A stretch of DNA of 64,000 bases from contig NZ_JAHXBF010000021.1 in assembly GCF_020103695.1 (NCBI RefSeq), forward strand, positions 205,267 through 269,266. Reading direction: 5' to 3'. Below are positions 17,310 through 26,462 of the stretch, piece by piece (position 1 is the first letter of the stretch; the number at the start of each line of letters is the position of its first letter). The position numbers were made by a program, and so were the translations under genes. The stretch is from Hyalangium versicolor. GTDB taxonomy: Bacteria > Myxococcota > Myxococcia > Myxococcales > Myxococcaceae. The notes below the pieces were generated by a model. The model made no database searches and was not told the DNA's origin. It saw nothing but the letters and a program-made list of their open reading frames with translations.

Positions 17310-19037
17310 ATGGCATTGGATCGAGCTCCGCTGGCCGCGGCGGTAGAGGCCGAAGCGCCCGAGACAGCAGTCGAGCCAGAGGCGCCTTTACCGCGCGCCA
17401 GGCGGAGCCGCACGCAGGACGGGAACCTGATGCGGCGGCTGTTGCGGGTGCCGCTGCCGGCGCTGCTGATTACCGATCCCGAGGGGCGGCTGCTGGATGC
17501 GAATGACACCTTCTTGAGGCTGACGGGGCTGACGCGCGAGGCGGTGGAGGCGGGGCAGGTGCGTTGGGACGCGCTGGCGGCGCCGGAGACGCCCTCGGCG
17601 GGAGCGCAGGCGGTGGACGCGCTGCGTCGGCTGGGGACGGCGGGCCCGCTGGAGACGGAGTATGTGCGGGCGGACGGCACGCGGGTGCCGGTGGTGTTGG
17701 CGGCGCTGGGGTTGGAGGGGCCGGAGCGCACGCTGGTGCTGGTGCAGGATCTGACGCCGCGTCGGCGGGCGGAGGAGGCGCTGCGGTTCCTCTCGGACGC
17801 CAGCCGGGAGCTGGCCGAGGTGAGGGCCGAGCCGGACGCCATCCTGGCGGGCGTGGCGCACCTGGCGGCGAGCTCGGTGGCCTCGTGGTGTCTGGTGGAC
17901 ATGCTGGAGGAGGACGGGACGTTCCGTCGGGTGGCGGCGGCGCACCGGGATCCGACGCGCGAGGTGCTGCTGCGCGAGGCGCCGAGGTATTCGGCCAGCC
18001 AGGAGACGGGCAGTGCGCTTTTCCAGGCGCTGGCGCGAGGCGAATCCCGCCTCTACCCGGACTTCCTGCCGGAGCACATGGAACAGATGACGCGCACGCC
18101 GGAGGAGCTCCAGCAGTTGGAGCGGCTGGGGGCGCTGTCGATGATGCTGATCCCCATGCGCTCGCGAGGGCAGGCGGTGGGGCTGTTCACCTTCGCCTCG
18201 TGTGATGCGGGCCGGCGCTACGGTCCGGAAGATCTGGAGATGGTGGAGGAGCTGTCCCGCCGGGTGGTGGCGGCGGTGGACAACGCCCGGCTCTACCACG
18301 AGGCGCAGGAGGCGGTGCGCCTGAGGGACGAGTTCCTGGGCATCGCGAGCCACGAGCTGAAGACGCCGCTGACGCCGCTGCGGCTGAAGCTGCAGGCGAT
18401 GCAGCGTCAGGCCAGCGAGGCGATGCTGGGCGGCACGCCGATGCCCCCCGAGAAGGTCTCGGACGCGCTGGAGGTGGCGCTGAGGCAGGTGCGCAAGCTG
18501 ACGGACCTGGTGGACAACCTGCTGGACGTGTCGCGGATCAGCGCGGGTCGGCTTCGGCTGGAGCTGGAGGAGGTCGACCTCTCGTCGGTGGCGGCGGAGC
18601 TGCTCTCGCGGTTTGCGCCATCGGCGGAGAAGCTGGGCTGCGCACTGGAGCTGCACGCGCCGGAGCCGGTGTTCGGCCGGTGGGATCGGCTGCGGGTGGA
18701 GCAGGTGGTGACGAACCTGCTGTCGAACGCGCTGAAGTATGGAGCGGGCCGGCCGGTGGTGGTGCGGGTGGAGGAGGACGGCGAGCGGGCGCGGCTGACG
18801 GTGGAGGACCAGGGCATCGGCATCGCGGAGGAGGACCTGGGGCGCATCTTCGAGCGCTTCGAGCGCGCGGTGAGCGATCGGCACTACGGCGGTCTGGGGC
18901 TGGGGCTCTACATCACCCGGCAGATCGTCGAGGCGTTTGGCGGCACGGTGCGAGTGACGAGCAGCCCGGGCAACGGCTCCACGTTCACGCTGGAGCTCCC
19001 TCGCGGCCAGCTGCCCATCATCCCGTCCATCGGCTGA
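17310..19037 (+). CDS. Soluble PAS-GAF histidine kinase
   Basis: The kinase has no membrane segment. A PAS domain lies at about residues 40-155 (PALLITDPEGRLLDANDTF) and a GAF domain at about 165-330. HisKA has RDEFLGIASHELKTPLTPLR as the H-box. HATPase has NLLSNALKYG, DQGIGI and GLGLGLYITRQIV. There is no receiver, so phosphate must pass to a separate response regulator, and none is adjacent. GTG 17286 is an alternative start in the same frame; I chose the ATG at 17310, but neither has a strong ribosome site. The last 20 bases overlap the end of the convergent kinase gene. The protein is closely similar in architecture and in its C-terminus to the REC-GAF kinase at 55588-57210, so the two are likely paralogues. 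Confidence 0.94.
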   Translation: MALDRAPLAAAVEAEAPETAVEPEAPLPRARRSRTQDGNLMRRLLRVPLPALLITDPEGRLLDANDTFLRLTGLTREAVEAGQVRWDALAAPETPSAGAQAVDALRRLGTAGPLETEYVRADGTRVPVVLAALGLEGPERTLVLVQDLTPRRRAEEALRFLSDASRELAEVRAEPDAILAGVAHLAASSVASWCLVDMLEEDGTFRRVAAAHRDPTREVLLREAPRYSASQETGSALFQALARGESRLYPDFLPEHMEQMTRTPEELQQLERLGALSMMLIPMRSRGQAVGLFTFASCDAGRRYGPEDLEMVEELSRRVVAAVDNARLYHEAQEAVRLRDEFLGIASHELKTPLTPLRLKLQAMQRQASEAMLGGTPMPPEKVSDALEVALRQVRKLTDLVDNLLDVSRISAGRLRLELEEVDLSSVAAELLSRFAPSAEKLGCALELHAPEPVFGRWDRLRVEQVVTNLLSNALKYGAGRPVVVRVEEDGERARLTVEDQGIGIAEEDLGRIFERFERAVSDRHYGGLGLGLYITRQIVEAFGGTVRVTSSPGNGSTFTLELPRGQLPIIPSIG

Positions 19038-21579
19038 GAGACGCTTCACCCGGGAGGCCCGTGGAGGGCTTGCCCGCGATGGGAGCTGGGTCTGGCTGGG
19101 GAACGGCCTGGATGGGAGCCCGAGGCAGTTGGACGTGGAAGCTGCTGCCCTGCTGAGAGCCCTCGCTCTCGGCCCAGATGACGCCGCCGTGGCGCTCGAC
19201 GATCTCTCGGCAGATGAACAGGCCCAGGCCCAGCCCGCCGAAGTGGCGTGAGGTGGCGTTGGAGGCGCGAGAGAACGGCTGGAACAGGCGCTGCAGGCTC
19301 TCGGGAGGGATGCCGATGCCCTGGTCCCGGACCCGCAGCTCCACGTACGAGGCCGTCACGCCGAACGAGATGCGCACCGTTCCTCCCTGCGGCGAGTAGC
19401 GCACGGCGTTGCTGAGCAGGTTGGTGATGACCTGATCCAGCCGCGTCGCGTCCCAGACGCCCTCGAGCGGACCAGGAGGGGGCTCCAGCTCGAAGTGCAG
19501 GCCCTCGGCGCCGCGCAGCTCGAAGCGCTCGAGCACCTCGTTCACGACGGGGAGCAGGTCCACCGGCTTGCAGATCAGCTCGAGGCGTCCGGACTGGATG
19601 CGAGCGGTGTCCAGCAGATCATCCACGAGGCGCGCCAGCCGGTCGGTCTGCCGGGACATGGAGCGCAGGGCCTTGAGGAGCCACTCGCGCTCCGGGCTCT
19701 CCGGGCTCTGCTCCAGGCGCTGGAGGGTGAGGCTGGCGAAGCCCTTGAGCGGAGTGAGCGGGGTGCGCAGCTCGTGGCTGGCCACGCTGAGGAACTCCTC
19801 GCGAACCTTCACCGCGTCGCGCAGCTCCACCTGGGTGGCGCCGGTGCGGATGGCCATGTCGTTGAAGCCGCGAGCCAGCTCGCCCAGCTCGTCGTCCTCC
19901 TCCACGTCGACGCGCCGGTCCAGGTCTCCCGCGGCCAGGGCGGCGGTGGCCTCGCGCAGGGCCGTCAGCCGTCGGATGACATCCCGGGCGACGAACTGGG
20001 AGAGCGCCAGCGCCAGCAGGACGCCGAACACGAGCATTCCCACCACTGCCGCGCTCATCCGGGTGATGGCCGCGTAGGCCACGCCCAACTCCTGCGTCAC
20101 CACCACGCTCCACTGCGTGCCGGGCACGGCGGCCTGGGCTCCGAGGATGCGGCGGTCCACGGCGTCGAAGGTCTCGATGACCAACTGCCCCGAGCTCGTC
20201 ACCGCCTTGCGGAGGGCCTCGGGCAGGCGGGCGGGGCTGAGCATGGGAGCGCTGGGAGCGGTGTCCCGAATCACCTGGAGGCTGCTCCGGTCCAGCACCT
20301 GGACGTGGAAGCGCCGGGCGGCGGGGGTGGAGGCCGCCGCGAGCTGCTTGAGCGACAACAGTCCGACCAGCGCGCCCCGGCGGTGTCCACGCTCCTCGAA
20401 GGGCAGGGCCAGGGCCACATAGGGACGGGGGCCTCGATGGATGAAGGGCTCGGAGACGATCTCGGTGAACGTCGGCAGGGGGCCAAGCCCCTGGATGTTC
20501 GCGGAGGAGGCGAGCACCGCACCCTTCGCGTCCATGGCGATGACGGTCCCAAAGGGGCGCGGGCGCGTGGCGACGTTGAGCAGATAGGGCTCGAGGCGGC
20601 TTGCATCTCCGTCCGCGAAGGCCGCACGGAAGCCGGGAGTGTCCAGCAGCAGCCGCAGGTCCTCGCGAGCTTCCTCGATGTAGCGCCGCACGAAGTCGGC
20701 CTCGCCCGTGGCGGTGCGCACCGTATCCTCGCGCACCTGCTCTTCGATGGCGCGTTGGGCGAGGAACGAGGCGACGGCCCCCAGGGCGAGCAGCGGCACG
20801 AGCCCGGCGAAGGCCAGGCCGCGCAGCAACTTCCAGCCGACGGTGCGCGGAGCGCGGGGACGCCAGGCCACCGCCTCGGCCACGCAGCCCAGGGTGATGA
20901 TGACGTACACGGACATGCCCATCCAGAACTGGCCACGGCCGAGCGCCCAGGACAGCAGGCCATAGGGCAGGGCCATGGCTCCCATCACCGCGCGAGGCAG
21001 CCACGGGCGCCACCGGCGGAGGGGCAGCAGGAGCGCCAGGCCCGCGGCCATGAAGAGCACGCCCGTCATGGCCATGACGGGAGACAGGTAGGCGTAGATG
21101 GCGGGAGGAAAGCGCTCGGGCGCGACGATCATCGGCGGGCCGAAGCACAGGCCGATGATGCCGACGAAACCGCGGAACAGCGGCCGGCGGCGGAAGGAGG
21201 GTAGGGCCTCCAGGGCGAGCCCGATGAAGAGCAACGGATAGAGGATGGTGCCGGTGAAGCTGCCGCTGAGGACATTGAGCACCCACCAGTACGCGGTGGT
21301 GGTGATGATGAAGCCCACGCGTCCCAACACATCCAGCCACCGAGGGGCGCGGGGGTAGAGCAGGGAGCCCAGCATCGCCAGGCTGCTGGCGAGGTAGGTG
21401 ATGCCCATCTCTCTGACGTACGGGTACAGGGGGCGGAAGGAGGCGACCCGGAACTCGTATGGCACATAGGTCATCAGCACTCCGAAGAGGAGGCCGATGA
21501 GCGCCGCGGGCCAGGTGAGGACCAGCGGCGTTGGTGGGGCAGGCGCGCTGGCGGGGCCCGAATGGGAGAAGGGTGCCAT
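19018..21579 (-). CDS. Membrane histidine kinase: 7-8 TM, periplasmic sensor, HAMP
   Basis: The 853-residue kinase begins with about eight transmembrane helices in residues 20-260, resembling a MASE-type integral-membrane sensor. A further helix precedes a periplasmic Cache-like domain of about 230 residues (AQRAIEEQVREDTVRTATGE through AVPGTQWSVVVTQE). A helix (MSAAVVGMLVFGVLLALALS) leads into HAMP near residue 540. The HisKA H-box is REEFLSVASHELRTPLTPLK. The ATPase shows NLLSNAVRYSP, DQGIGIP and GLGLGLFICREIV. There is no receiver. The double sensor (polytopic N-terminus plus Cache) is unusual. It converges with the PAS-GAF kinase at its left end and overlaps it by 20 bp. Confidence 0.94.
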   Translation of the reverse strand: MAPFSHSGPASAPAPPTPLVLTWPAALIGLLFGVLMTYVPYEFRVASFRPLYPYVREMGITYLASSLAMLGSLLYPRAPRWLDVLGRVGFIITTTAYWWVLNVLSGSFTGTILYPLLFIGLALEALPSFRRRPLFRGFVGIIGLCFGPPMIVAPERFPPAIYAYLSPVMAMTGVLFMAAGLALLLPLRRWRPWLPRAVMGAMALPYGLLSWALGRGQFWMGMSVYVIITLGCVAEAVAWRPRAPRTVGWKLLRGLAFAGLVPLLALGAVASFLAQRAIEEQVREDTVRTATGEADFVRRYIEEAREDLRLLLDTPGFRAAFADGDASRLEPYLLNVATRPRPFGTVIAMDAKGAVLASSANIQGLGPLPTFTEIVSEPFIHRGPRPYVALALPFEERGHRRGALVGLLSLKQLAAASTPAARRFHVQVLDRSSLQVIRDTAPSAPMLSPARLPEALRKAVTSSGQLVIETFDAVDRRILGAQAAVPGTQWSVVVTQELGVAYAAITRMSAAVVGMLVFGVLLALALSQFVARDVIRRLTALREATAALAAGDLDRRVDVEEDDELGELARGFNDMAIRTGATQVELRDAVKVREEFLSVASHELRTPLTPLKGFASLTLQRLEQSPESPEREWLLKALRSMSRQTDRLARLVDDLLDTARIQSGRLELICKPVDLLPVVNEVLERFELRGAEGLHFELEPPPGPLEGVWDATRLDQVITNLLSNAVRYSPQGGTVRISFGVTASYVELRVRDQGIGIPPESLQRLFQPFSRASNATSRHFGGLGLGLFICREIVERHGGVIWAESEGSQQGSSFHVQLPRAPIQAVPQPDPAPIAGKPSTGLPGEASLSRWTG

Positions 21580-21776
21580 TCAGGCGAATTGACGCGCGCC
21601 GGGGACGCTCAGGGCTATTGCCCGACGGTCGATCGTTGAAGCTCCAACACGGATCCGCGCGGCGATGTGCAGATCAGACCATCTCGGGCTCAGACGGGCT
21701 TACACGCGTCGGCCGGGAGTGTCGACCTGCAAACGGGTCGGGAGCGCGGCGGGTTCTGGTCTACAGTGGCGGCGCC

Positions 21777-22058
21777 ATGACACCGAAAGAACTCTCAGAG
21801 AAGGCCCGGCAGCTCGTCGCCGAGGGTGCTGTGCTGCTGGATGTGCGCACGCCGGAGGAGTTCCATCAGGGGCACCCCGAGCCCGCGCGCAACATCCCCG
21901 TGCAGGAGCTGCCATATCGGGTGGCCGAGGTGGGGCCGCCGGGAACGAAGGTGGTGGTGTACTGCGCCAGCGGAGGCCGCAGCGCGATGGCTGCGGGCCT
22001 GTTGATGCGCAGCGGCTACACGGACGTCTTCGACCTGAAGTCCGTTGCCTACTGGTAG
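21777..22058 (+). CDS. Single-domain rhodanese-like protein
   Basis: The 93 residues make one rhodanese domain of the GlpE/PspE size. LLDVRTPEEFHQGHPEPARN is the family's N-terminal motif. The active-site loop is YCASGGRSA, with the persulfide Cys in a six-residue loop, as in sulfurtransferases rather than Cdc25-like phosphatases. The domain ends with DLKSVAYW, where classical members have GG at the turn before W. The likely role is cytosolic sulfur transfer from thiosulfate or a persulfide donor. The ATG at 21777 begins at the usual family start; the ribosome site is weak. Confidence 0.93.
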   Translation: MTPKELSEKARQLVAEGAVLLDVRTPEEFHQGHPEPARNIPVQELPYRVAEVGPPGTKVVVYCASGGRSAMAAGLLMRSGYTDVFDLKSVAYW

Positions 22059-22080
22059 GACCTTACCGGTTACCGCCCGG

Positions 22081-22884
22081 CTACCGCGCGGTGCCTACTG
22101 ATCCACCGGAGGGAGCCGTGGCACCGGGCTGGGTCGCGCGCTTGGTCGCGAGTCCCCAGATGCCATAGACGACCAGGAGGATGCACCCGTACTGGGCGGG
22201 CGTGAGGCCGAAGTAGCGGGCGTCGACGTAGTTGAGGTCGGTCGCGCGCATGGTGTCGAAGAAGAAGCGGCCGAAGGCGTAGATGATCGCGAGCACGTTC
22301 AGCAGGCGGTTCTGGAGCTTGCCGGACTTGCGCAGGGCGAACAGGAGCCCGGTGATGGCGAACAGGAGGATGGCGTCGTAGAGGCCCAGGTCGTGCCGGG
22401 GGCCACCGTAGGGGACGACGGGGTAGTTCACGGCGAGGAAGAAGTCGGTCCGCAGGCCGGGGTGATCATGGGCGACGAAGCAGCCGATGCGCGCCACGCC
22501 CCAGCCGGGAGCCACGCCGAGCGCGAAGGCATCCGCGTACTTGGAGAAGCTGACCTTGCGGAGTCGGAAGTAGATGACGGCGGCGATGATGCCGCCGAGC
22601 AGGCCTCCGAAGGATGACAGGCCGTCCCACACCCGGAGGATCTGGAACGGGCTCTTGTTGAGCTCCTCGGGGTGGTAGAAGAGCAGGTGGACGAGGTGTC
22701 CCGAGACGACGCCCGCGCCCACTCCCCACGGGGAGTAGTCATGGATCGGATTGGGATCGAGCCCCTGGCGGGCCGACTGATTCACCACGATGCGCGCCGC
22801 TAGGAAGATGCCCAGCGCGACGAAGACGCCGAAGGGCTCGATGGGGCCGATCTTCAGCGAGTGCGGGTCGACATAAGGAATCAA
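22081..22884 (-). CDS. lgt: Prolipoprotein diacylglyceryl transferase-like membrane protein
   Basis: The 267-residue polytopic protein has the Lgt order of motifs: FGVFVALGIFLAARI, then SSFGGLLGGIIAA, ARIGCFVAHDHPG, HDLGLYDA and YAFGRFFFDTMRATD. Lgt transfers diacylglycerol from phosphatidylglycerol to the lipobox Cys of prolipoproteins in the inner membrane. The two catalytic arginines of the E. coli enzyme appear kept (ARIG for R143 and MRATD for R239). The His of the SFHGG motif is Phe here, and the NF of the GRxxNF motif is CF. It is thus a divergent Lgt or a paralogue. The start is TTG with GGAGAG five bases upstream. A standard Lgt is probably elsewhere in the genome. Confidence 0.85.
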   Translation of the reverse strand: MIPYVDPHSLKIGPIEPFGVFVALGIFLAARIVVNQSARQGLDPNPIHDYSPWGVGAGVVSGHLVHLLFYHPEELNKSPFQILRVWDGLSSFGGLLGGIIAAVIYFRLRKVSFSKYADAFALGVAPGWGVARIGCFVAHDHPGLRTDFFLAVNYPVVPYGGPRHDLGLYDAILLFAITGLLFALRKSGKLQNRLLNVLAIIYAFGRFFFDTMRATDLNYVDARYFGLTPAQYGCILLVVYGIWGLATKRATQPGATAPSGGSVGTAR

Positions 22885-23230
22885 GAGAGCTCTCCAACGG
22901 GCGGGGAATCTCCCCTTACCCGGATGCCACGAACCAGAGGAACAAATCGTGGCGCCGAATCATCCAGCCCCACCGCCGGGCTGCTGGCAGGCCGGGGGGG
23001 GAGTGCCTTGCATACACCAGGGTTCTTTGGCCGACACCGCTTCTGTACGTGATCGGTCACTTTCGCGCACCATCCGCGAAATGGTTCCCAATTCCCGACG
23101 TTCCAGGAATGCGCCGAAGGACCTGTACGTCATGGATTGGCGTCTACTAAGGGAAATCCGTAATTATTTGTCAGGGGCCCTCGGTCTGATTCCACCGTGG
23201 GCCGCTGAAGTCCCAAGTGGGGGATGAAAA
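22885..23230. other. Divergent promoter region of lgt-like gene and protease operon
   Basis: This 346-bp gap is somewhat less GC-rich near 23080-23180 (AATTATTTGTC, CTACTAAGGGAAATCCG), as expected for promoters. I cannot assign a -35/-10 pair with confidence. The protease start has GGGGGA seven bases upstream. Confidence 0.4.
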
Positions 23231-24913
23231 ATGAAGGCCGTGACGACGCCGGGTGTGCATTTCACCGGCGAGATCCATGTGAAGCTGCGAGAGACGGCCC
23301 CGGTGGCGCGCCTGGCAATGGCGCGCGCTCCGAGGCGGCGCACGCTCACGGCCATTGCCCGCTCGGCGGGAGTCCGCGCGGTGGGCTTGGTGGTGGATGG
23401 CCTGCCTGCCCCCACATCTCATGGAACCCTGCTCTCGGCGGACATGCCGCTCGTGCAGCCGGGAGGAGAGCTGGCGCGCTGGCACACGGTGCGGCTCCCC
23501 GGAGGCGGCGGCTCGAAGAAGTCGAAGGGCGCGAAGTCTCCGAGAGGTCCTCAGGGTGTGGCCATGGCGATGCGCGGCGGCGCGGCTCCGGCGGTGCCCT
23601 CGGGTCCGTCCGCGGACGACATCTGGAGCGCGGTGCACGCGTTGATGGAGCAGCCCGAGGTGGAGTACGCCGAGCCCGACGCGGTGATGGTGCACCCCAT
23701 CGTCGAGCTGCCGGAGCCCCAGGGGAAGAACCTCCCGAAGGACTGGCACCTGCGGGCCATCCGCATGTCGCAGGCGCGGCGGCTGCTCGAGAAGGCGGGG
23801 CGTCTGCCCGGCGAGGGTGTCCTCATCGGCCACCTGGACACGGGCTGGACGAATCACCCCGCGGTGCCGGGTCCCGATCGGCTCCTGCCCGGCGTGGACC
23901 TATGGGACCGGGACAGGCCGGACGCGAGGGATCCGCTGGAGGCGGGCATGGGGCTCTCACCCGGGCACGGCACGGCGACGCTGTGCCTGCTGGCGGCCAA
24001 TCACGAGGAGTACCAGGGCATCGCCTCGTACGCCTCGGTGCTGCCGGTGCGCGTCTCGCCCTCGGTGGTGCAGGTGGCTACGCACTCGCTGGCGCTGGGA
24101 ATCCTCCACTGCGTCAGCGAGGGCGCGCAGGTCATCACCATCAGCATGGGTGGGTTGCCCAGTCGGCTGTGGGCGGACGCGGTGAACCACGCCTATGAGC
24201 GGGGCGTGGTGATCTGCGCGGCGGCCGGCAACCACTTTCCGTTGCGCGGCTCGCTGCGCACTCCTACCAGTGTCGTGTACCCGGCGCGCTTCCACCGCGT
24301 GTTGGCCGTGTCGGGCATCACCCACGACATGAAGCGTTACCGCTTCAACGATCGCATGTCGGGCAACGACGGGCCGGAGGTGGATCTGTGCGCGCCCACG
24401 CCCGATGTGCTGTGGGCCTCGCCTCCGGAGGGCTACCGTCCGGGACGAGGCACTTCCACCGCAACGCCCCAGGTGGCTGGGGCCGCCGCGCTCTGGCTGT
24501 CATTTCATCGCCAGGCGCTCGAGGATTTCTCGCCCATCGAGCGGGTGGAGGCCTGCCGTCGCGCGCTGTTGCAGGGCGCCGACGACGTGGGACCTTACCC
24601 GTATCATCCTCGACCGGAAGAGCCGTCTCGGACGCACAACGAGTACTTCGGAGACGGTCGGCTGAACGTGGAGGCCACCCTGCGCATCAAACCCGTTCGC
24701 GGTCTGCAGCCCCAGCCTCGAGATGATGTGAGCTGGTCGCTGCTGAAGCTGCTCGGTGTCGGACTTCCCGTCGCCCCCTCCGGTTCCCAGGTGGACGCGG
24801 ACCAGATTGAATTGCTCTGGGCCACGCACACCGCCGGAGTGCAGCAGGCTGCTCAAGCCTCGATTGCTCCACTCGTGTCCGAGAGGCTCCGGGCCCGATT
24901 GGAGCTTCCATGA
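23231..24913 (+). CDS. Subtilisin-family (S8) serine protease 1
   Basis: This is a 560-residue subtilase. Residues about 10-150 resemble a fervidolysin/I9-type propeptide, ending in QPEVEYAEPDAVMV, the usual strand before the catalytic domain. The catalytic triad is visible: Asp in IGHLDTGWT (about 200), His in SPGHGTATL (about 248) and Ser in GTSTATPQVAG (about 420). The oxyanion Asn is in CAAAGNHFP. The tail after about 480 is unassigned. No signal peptide is seen, so it is cytosolic or exported by another route. A Gly/Lys-rich insert (GGGGSKKSKGAKSPRG) splits the propeptide. It is followed by a second subtilase and a small protein on the same strand, which suggests an operon. Confidence 0.94.
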   Translation: MKAVTTPGVHFTGEIHVKLRETAPVARLAMARAPRRRTLTAIARSAGVRAVGLVVDGLPAPTSHGTLLSADMPLVQPGGELARWHTVRLPGGGGSKKSKGAKSPRGPQGVAMAMRGGAAPAVPSGPSADDIWSAVHALMEQPEVEYAEPDAVMVHPIVELPEPQGKNLPKDWHLRAIRMSQARRLLEKAGRLPGEGVLIGHLDTGWTNHPAVPGPDRLLPGVDLWDRDRPDARDPLEAGMGLSPGHGTATLCLLAANHEEYQGIASYASVLPVRVSPSVVQVATHSLALGILHCVSEGAQVITISMGGLPSRLWADAVNHAYERGVVICAAAGNHFPLRGSLRTPTSVVYPARFHRVLAVSGITHDMKRYRFNDRMSGNDGPEVDLCAPTPDVLWASPPEGYRPGRGTSTATPQVAGAAALWLSFHRQALEDFSPIERVEACRRALLQGADDVGPYPYHPRPEEPSRTHNEYFGDGRLNVEATLRIKPVRGLQPQPRDDVSWSLLKLLGVGLPVAPSGSQVDADQIELLWATHTAGVQQAAQASIAPLVSERLRARLELP

Positions 24914-25010
24914 AACTTCTGGGAGGGACCTCCCCCGACCCTCCCGTGGCAGTACCCACGCAGTCAGCAGTCCCGTGCAGTCGCAGTCCCCAGTAAGGAG
25001 TGAAATTCCC

Positions 25011-26405
25011 ATGAAGTCCTATCTTTTGGTTCCCAAGGAGAGCATCGAGACCCAGGCGCGCGTGGGGGTGAGGGGGACGACGCGGGGTGAGCGGCAGCTT
25101 CAGCGCTCCACGGCGCTGCGCTTCGTTGGCGCCGAGCGCGCGGCGGAAGCGCTTCAGCAACTCGGGCTGCGCTCGGCGACGCTGCCGGGTGCGCGGCCTT
25201 CAGTGAGCAAGCCCAGTGGCGGCAAGCGCGGCAGGGGCGCCAGCAACAGGGTGGCGGCCACGCCCATCCCCGGCCCGGTGCAGGAGCTGACCGGTTCGGA
25301 GGCCGGCTCGTACCGCTACATGCCGCTCATCGGCGCGACGATGGCGCACTTCTACTCGGACAAGGCGGAGCGCTCCGCACGCGGAGAGCTCTCGTCCGAC
25401 TTCGAGTTCATCCCGGACGTGGTGCCGCTGTCCTTCCCCGGCCCCGTGGCTGGAGAGACGGGCCCGCGCAACCGCGGCATGTCCTCGCTGGCCGAGCGCG
25501 AGTGGCCCGGCGAGTGCGGTGTGCCTCTGGCTCATGCCCAGGGCATCCGCGGCGCGGGCGTGATGCTCGGCATCCTCGACACGGGCATCGACGCTGATCA
25601 CCCGGAGCATGCGAGCAAGGTGGTGCAGTTCCGCTACGTCTCGCTGTTCCCCAACTCGCCGCACACGCCGGCGCGAGACGTGCGCGGCTTTGATCCGGAC
25701 GGCCACGGCACGCACGTGGCGGGCATCGCCGCGGGCGTGCACCACGGTGTGGCTCCGGAGGTGGATCTCTACGTCGCCTCGGTCATCGAGTCGGAGACGA
25801 TCCGCACCAGCCTCGGCCGAGTGGCCGCGGGCATGGAGTGGCTGCTGCACCAGTTCTCTCGGCCCGAGAACGCCACGCGGCCCGCGGTGGTGAACATGTC
25901 GCTCGGCTTCCCCGTGCAGTGCCCGGCGGGGATTGGCGAGGCCGACTACCGCCTCAACCTGCGCGCCCTGCAGACCATGATTCGTCGGCTGCTGGACAGC
26001 AACGTCCTCCCCGTTGTTGCGGCAGGCAACAGTGGACCGAACACGGTTGGTTACCCAGCAGGCTTTCCGGAGGCACTGGCCATCGGTGCAGTCGACTTCG
26101 ACAGGAAAGTGGCCAGCTTCTCGGCCAGCGGAGCGGTAGGGAAGCGCTCCGTGCCGGATGTCATGGGTTACGGCGTTAACATCTATTCAAGCACCGAGCG
26201 GCGGTGCAACAACCAGGCGTTCTACGAACGAATGAGTGGCACCAGCATGGCTGCCCCTTATGTTGCTGGTATTGCTGCACTGTATCGTTGCCGTGCACCT
26301 GACTTGACGGCGACCGAGGTGAAGGATTTGATTCTGGCCAATGCGGTAAAGCTCAAGCGCTCGAGCGTGCACCGAACGGGCAAGGGGCTGGCAGTCTACC
26401 GCTGA
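25011..26405 (+). CDS. Subtilisin-family (S8) serine protease 2
   Basis: The 464-residue subtilase starts at the ATG at 25011, which has AAGGAG upstream. The Ser-His-Asp set is complete: GILDTGIDADHPEH, then DGHGTHVAGIAAG and SGTSMAAPYVAGIAAL, with the Asn in VVAAGNSGPN. This core is closer to classical subtilisins than its neighbour's. The first 150 residues are a basic, low-complexity leader and a possible degenerate I9 region (RYMPLIGATMAHFYSDKAER). There is no signal peptide. From about base 26000 the codons change markedly towards A/T-ending ones, unlike the first two thirds of the gene. It lies 97 bp after protease 1 and 57 bp before the small gene. Confidence 0.94.
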   Translation: MKSYLLVPKESIETQARVGVRGTTRGERQLQRSTALRFVGAERAAEALQQLGLRSATLPGARPSVSKPSGGKRGRGASNRVAATPIPGPVQELTGSEAGSYRYMPLIGATMAHFYSDKAERSARGELSSDFEFIPDVVPLSFPGPVAGETGPRNRGMSSLAEREWPGECGVPLAHAQGIRGAGVMLGILDTGIDADHPEHASKVVQFRYVSLFPNSPHTPARDVRGFDPDGHGTHVAGIAAGVHHGVAPEVDLYVASVIESETIRTSLGRVAAGMEWLLHQFSRPENATRPAVVNMSLGFPVQCPAGIGEADYRLNLRALQTMIRRLLDSNVLPVVAAGNSGPNTVGYPAGFPEALAIGAVDFDRKVASFSASGAVGKRSVPDVMGYGVNIYSSTERRCNNQAFYERMSGTSMAAPYVAGIAALYRCRAPDLTATEVKDLILANAVKLKRSSVHRTGKGLAVYR

Positions 26406-26462
26406 CGACGTAGCGTCCGGGGCCGGCGCCATGGGAGCGCCGGGCCTGGGGGAGGAAGGGCC

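Noticed and set aside
24951..24997. Repeated CAGTC/CAGTCC words between the two subtilases
   Set aside because: They are short and irregularly spaced, with no dyad or fixed period; probably chance or local slippage.
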